This document shows positions 61,601-64,000 of a stretch of DNA of 64,000 bases, in pieces; within the stretch, counting starts at the first letter, position 1, and every line of letters starts with the position of its first letter. The stretch is from Marchantia polymorpha subsp. ruderalis (taxonomy: Eukaryota; Streptophyta; Marchantiopsida; Marchantiales; Marchantiaceae), in the NCBI GenBank assembly GCA_037833965.1, contig AP031357.1, positions 11,862,001 to 11,926,000 of the forward strand, given 5' to 3'. The notes under the pieces were generated by a model that had not been told where the DNA came from, searched no databases, and saw nothing but the letters and a program-made list of their open reading frames with translations. Both the position numbers and the translations under genes were made by a program.

Positions 61601-64000
61601 AGCTCATAACTTAGCCTGAGACAGAAGAACGTAATTTTGAGCCTTATTGGAGCTGGTCGGTAGGCTGCCTTAAAGGGTGAATAAGAACCAGCGCTCATAT
61701 AACTTGAAGGTCCTGCATTTTTCGCTGCCATCAGCTAAAGACATCGATTACAGTCATGCACCTAAAGAGCACTGCGCATTCCAATCATGCAGTTCCTTCT
61801 TACCATGAAGGTCATTTTTGTCCAAAAAGCAATGCAAATTTCAGCCATGCAGTCTCTTTGAAATTTCAAGCTTATTGTGTATGAAGTGCATGAAGGTTTG
61901 GATGTTGAAGTTAAATGCGCGTAACATATTTGTTTTCTTTGCTTTTCCCATGGAATACTCACATCTTAGAAAGCATAGAGATAAAACCAGTGCAGTTTCC
62001 CGACCTACACACTTGGGTTTTTACATACCTACTCATTTTTGTGTGCTAATTAATTGCTTAATACTGTACTTATTCAGCGGTTAGCCCAGTGAGGAAACGA
62101 TTTGTTCGAAGGTTGTGAACTCATGACTGACAGTTCGTTTGGTTTAAATTCCTGTATTTAGAGTTGAGTCCTCCATTTGTTATCCAAAACCTCATCAGGA
62201 ACACAATGATGCAAATTGCGAAGAGGGAGCAGAGAGATATCTTGATGAAAGAAATATGCAAATATAAATTCAATTAAATCTACCCCACAATTATGACAAG
62301 AATCGGAATCATGAGGGGGTGCAATAAGAAGGGAATATATGCGGCTTTATACAAATGGGAAAATGGACAGAGAAGTCGACAAATGATGCAGATACTTAGC
62401 ACTTGATGAGAGATGCAGGATGTCATGGCTTACTTTCCTGATTGGGATGCAGAGGTGAGTTGGTTCAGAAGCAGAGGAAGGACAAGGAGAAAACTACAAA
62501 TATCATATCCGATTCGTCTGATTCAACTCGTTATCTCCAGTGACAAGTGCAGAGCCAAAGCTCATAACTAATCATTTTCTTTCCCACTTTTCTCTGCTGG
62601 TCCTCCTGCTGTCAGTTTGCCCATGCAGATCTACTGCAATCCCTTTGTCAAAAGCTGGCCCTTTAACTTCGCCGGCACCAACTGATGTCTGATGGCTCCC
62701 GTGCACAATGGATGCCATAGGCCACGACACCTCCCCCATCCTCTGCAGCCCCGTTCCCATAAACTTCTTCTGCGCAGACTAGGACCGCTACAGTGTGCCC
62801 TTTTCGGCTTATCTCCAGATTTTCCACTAGTAAAATATTGATTTTCCCATCGTCATCAGGATAACAGGAGTGCTCGCCAAGTTTCCCAACTCCAGAATGT
62901 CATTACGCAGGTTTGTGTGAGATGTCGCCAGCTAGATTTGGTTGTTCCACTCATTCTTTCGGAGTGGTGGTGGGATATCTTTTGACTTTGCGCCGGTTAC
63001 GTTGTGAAGTTTGGTATTGCTGTTAATCATATCTGTGCATTCCAACGATGAGTGTTTCTCTCTGGGGGTAGATTATGATGTGCCACGGATGGAAAACTCA
63101 ACACGACGAACCGCAGAATGCTATTTGGGTCTGACAGAACTTGATTGCATTTCGATGCGGATTACTGCGTGCACTTCATTTTCCAGCTCGATCATCATCA
63201 TTTCAGTTCATCCAACAACGACAATTGAATGTTGGTCAATGAGGGTTTATGAAACGATGGGCACCCTAGGCTTGACCTCTTTATCTTCTGAAGCAGAGAA
63301 GGTCCCAGCTCCAGGAGCGTTGGAGATGGAAGATGAAATGGCAGAGCCCGTTTGTTCAACATAACGAGCAGGAGGCTCTTACACTAGCGATGGGATTGAA
63401 AGGTCAGCATCGCTGGTTGATCAATGACAGCCCGATGAACTGAAAGCAGTGCAGGCCCTTGACATTGGTGAAGCGTAATATTTAAAATGATGACACGATG
63501 GATGGATTCTGCAGACATGGCCAAAATAGTGTATATCATCAAATCGCACTCTCATGCAAAGTACTAGTTCTGCTTGTCTGCGTACTCAAACGTGCACACA
63601 CTGCTTTCGGTGTGAATCTCAAGGAGCAAGTCCGGTGTCTGTTCTGTCTGGCCGATCAGACTTAAATTATCCTTTCTTTAGAGCTCAGGACGCCTGTCCT
63701 CCTGCAATTGATCTGCTCATACTTCCCTGCAGCCAGACTGCACCAGTATCTGTCGATGCTGCGTCGTCTGACCATTCTCCTCCCACACATGCTCCTGCTG
63801 CATATGCTCTAGCTAACCGGGGAGAAGAAGAAGCTCGATGGACGCTGAAGACTGCGTGTCACATGTCGTTATTTCTGTTCTGGGCATATTAGTCAGTGAT
63901 TTCGTCCATGAGGGGCTCAGCAGTGGCTCGTCCAACTTTTCCCATCTCACACATGCTCCGACCTGGAAAGGTGGACTTGTGGTCAGAGGAAACAATGAGT
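58689..64000. other. Last 5.3 kb, no gene recognised
   Basis: Several moderate open frames (58891-59076, 59182-59484 and 63011-63364 plus; 60649-60993 and 62572-62760 minus) lack any family motif I know. A short ATG frame at 59990 (MDAAAAERVKFAFTSCVKLQ...) ends after about 33 codons and could be an upstream ORF in a leader. Simple repeats occur near 59.80-59.83 kb (CAAGCAAGCAAC type) and 60.18 kb (CAGCT type). The 63.5-64.0 kb end may enter a gene beyond the window. Confidence 0.3.

Noticed and set aside
1-64000. tRNA, rRNA, CRISPR arrays, prokaryotic operons or viral genes
   Set aside because: No cloverleaf with A and B boxes, no rRNA-like blocks, no regularly spaced repeats, and all recognised genes are plant nuclear genes or transposon relics.

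Overview
This is nuclear DNA of a photosynthetic land plant. It carries spliced genes for a chloroplast light-harvesting protein (LHCB3 type), the chloroplast Clp adaptor ClpS1, a plant-only IQ67-domain calmodulin-binding protein (IQD), the ureide-catabolic enzyme ureidoglycolate amidohydrolase, a taspase 1 homologue and a SOSS-B/NABP-type OB-fold protein. Introns have plant-like GT-AG borders, with two candidate GC-AG introns, and genes sit as islands between AT-rich deserts. The LHCB3 sequence mixes LHCB3-like and LHCB1/2-like residues, and the LINE and hAT relics look like those of bryophyte genomes. I therefore lean towards a moss or liverwort, but that is inference.

Layout. Positions 1213-5034 (minus) hold the taspase gene, reconstructed here as 11 exons. 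It is divergent from the 12-exon ureidoglycolate amidohydrolase gene at 5814-9790 (plus), with a shared intergenic promoter space of about 0.8 kb. An intronless SOSS-B-like gene lies at 11263-11769 (plus), and a three-exon LHCB3 gene at 13327-14488 (minus). An AT-rich stretch follows, containing a perfect 25-bp foldback and a LINE relic (17367-20084) whose reading frame is largely intact but interrupted by five stop codons. ClpS1 (three exons, minus) is at 20975-22854. From 22.9 to 31.8 kb I recognise no gene; the stretch includes a GC-rich, promoter/5'UTR-like island near 25.0-25.8 kb and a possible unidentified spliced gene near 29.8-31.0 kb. The IQD gene (five exons, minus) is at 31812-34761, with a GC-rich island upstream (36.2-37.9 kb). 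From 38 to 64 kb the window is gene-poor. It has AT deserts, a Copia integrase scrap (41.4-41.6 kb), small unidentified open segments, and a broken hAT transposon (52575-55126) with recognisable terminal inverted repeats.

The recognised genes do not form a functional cluster, as is normal for a plant chromosome. I found no new multi-gene system. The most unusual pattern is a set of very short, nearly perfect DNA foldbacks (stems of 16 to about 35 bp, loops of 1-11 nt) scattered through intergenic DNA and unrelated to one another in sequence. Exon coordinates are my own splice reconstructions, checked for phase continuity and family alignment from memory. They have not been tested with transcripts.
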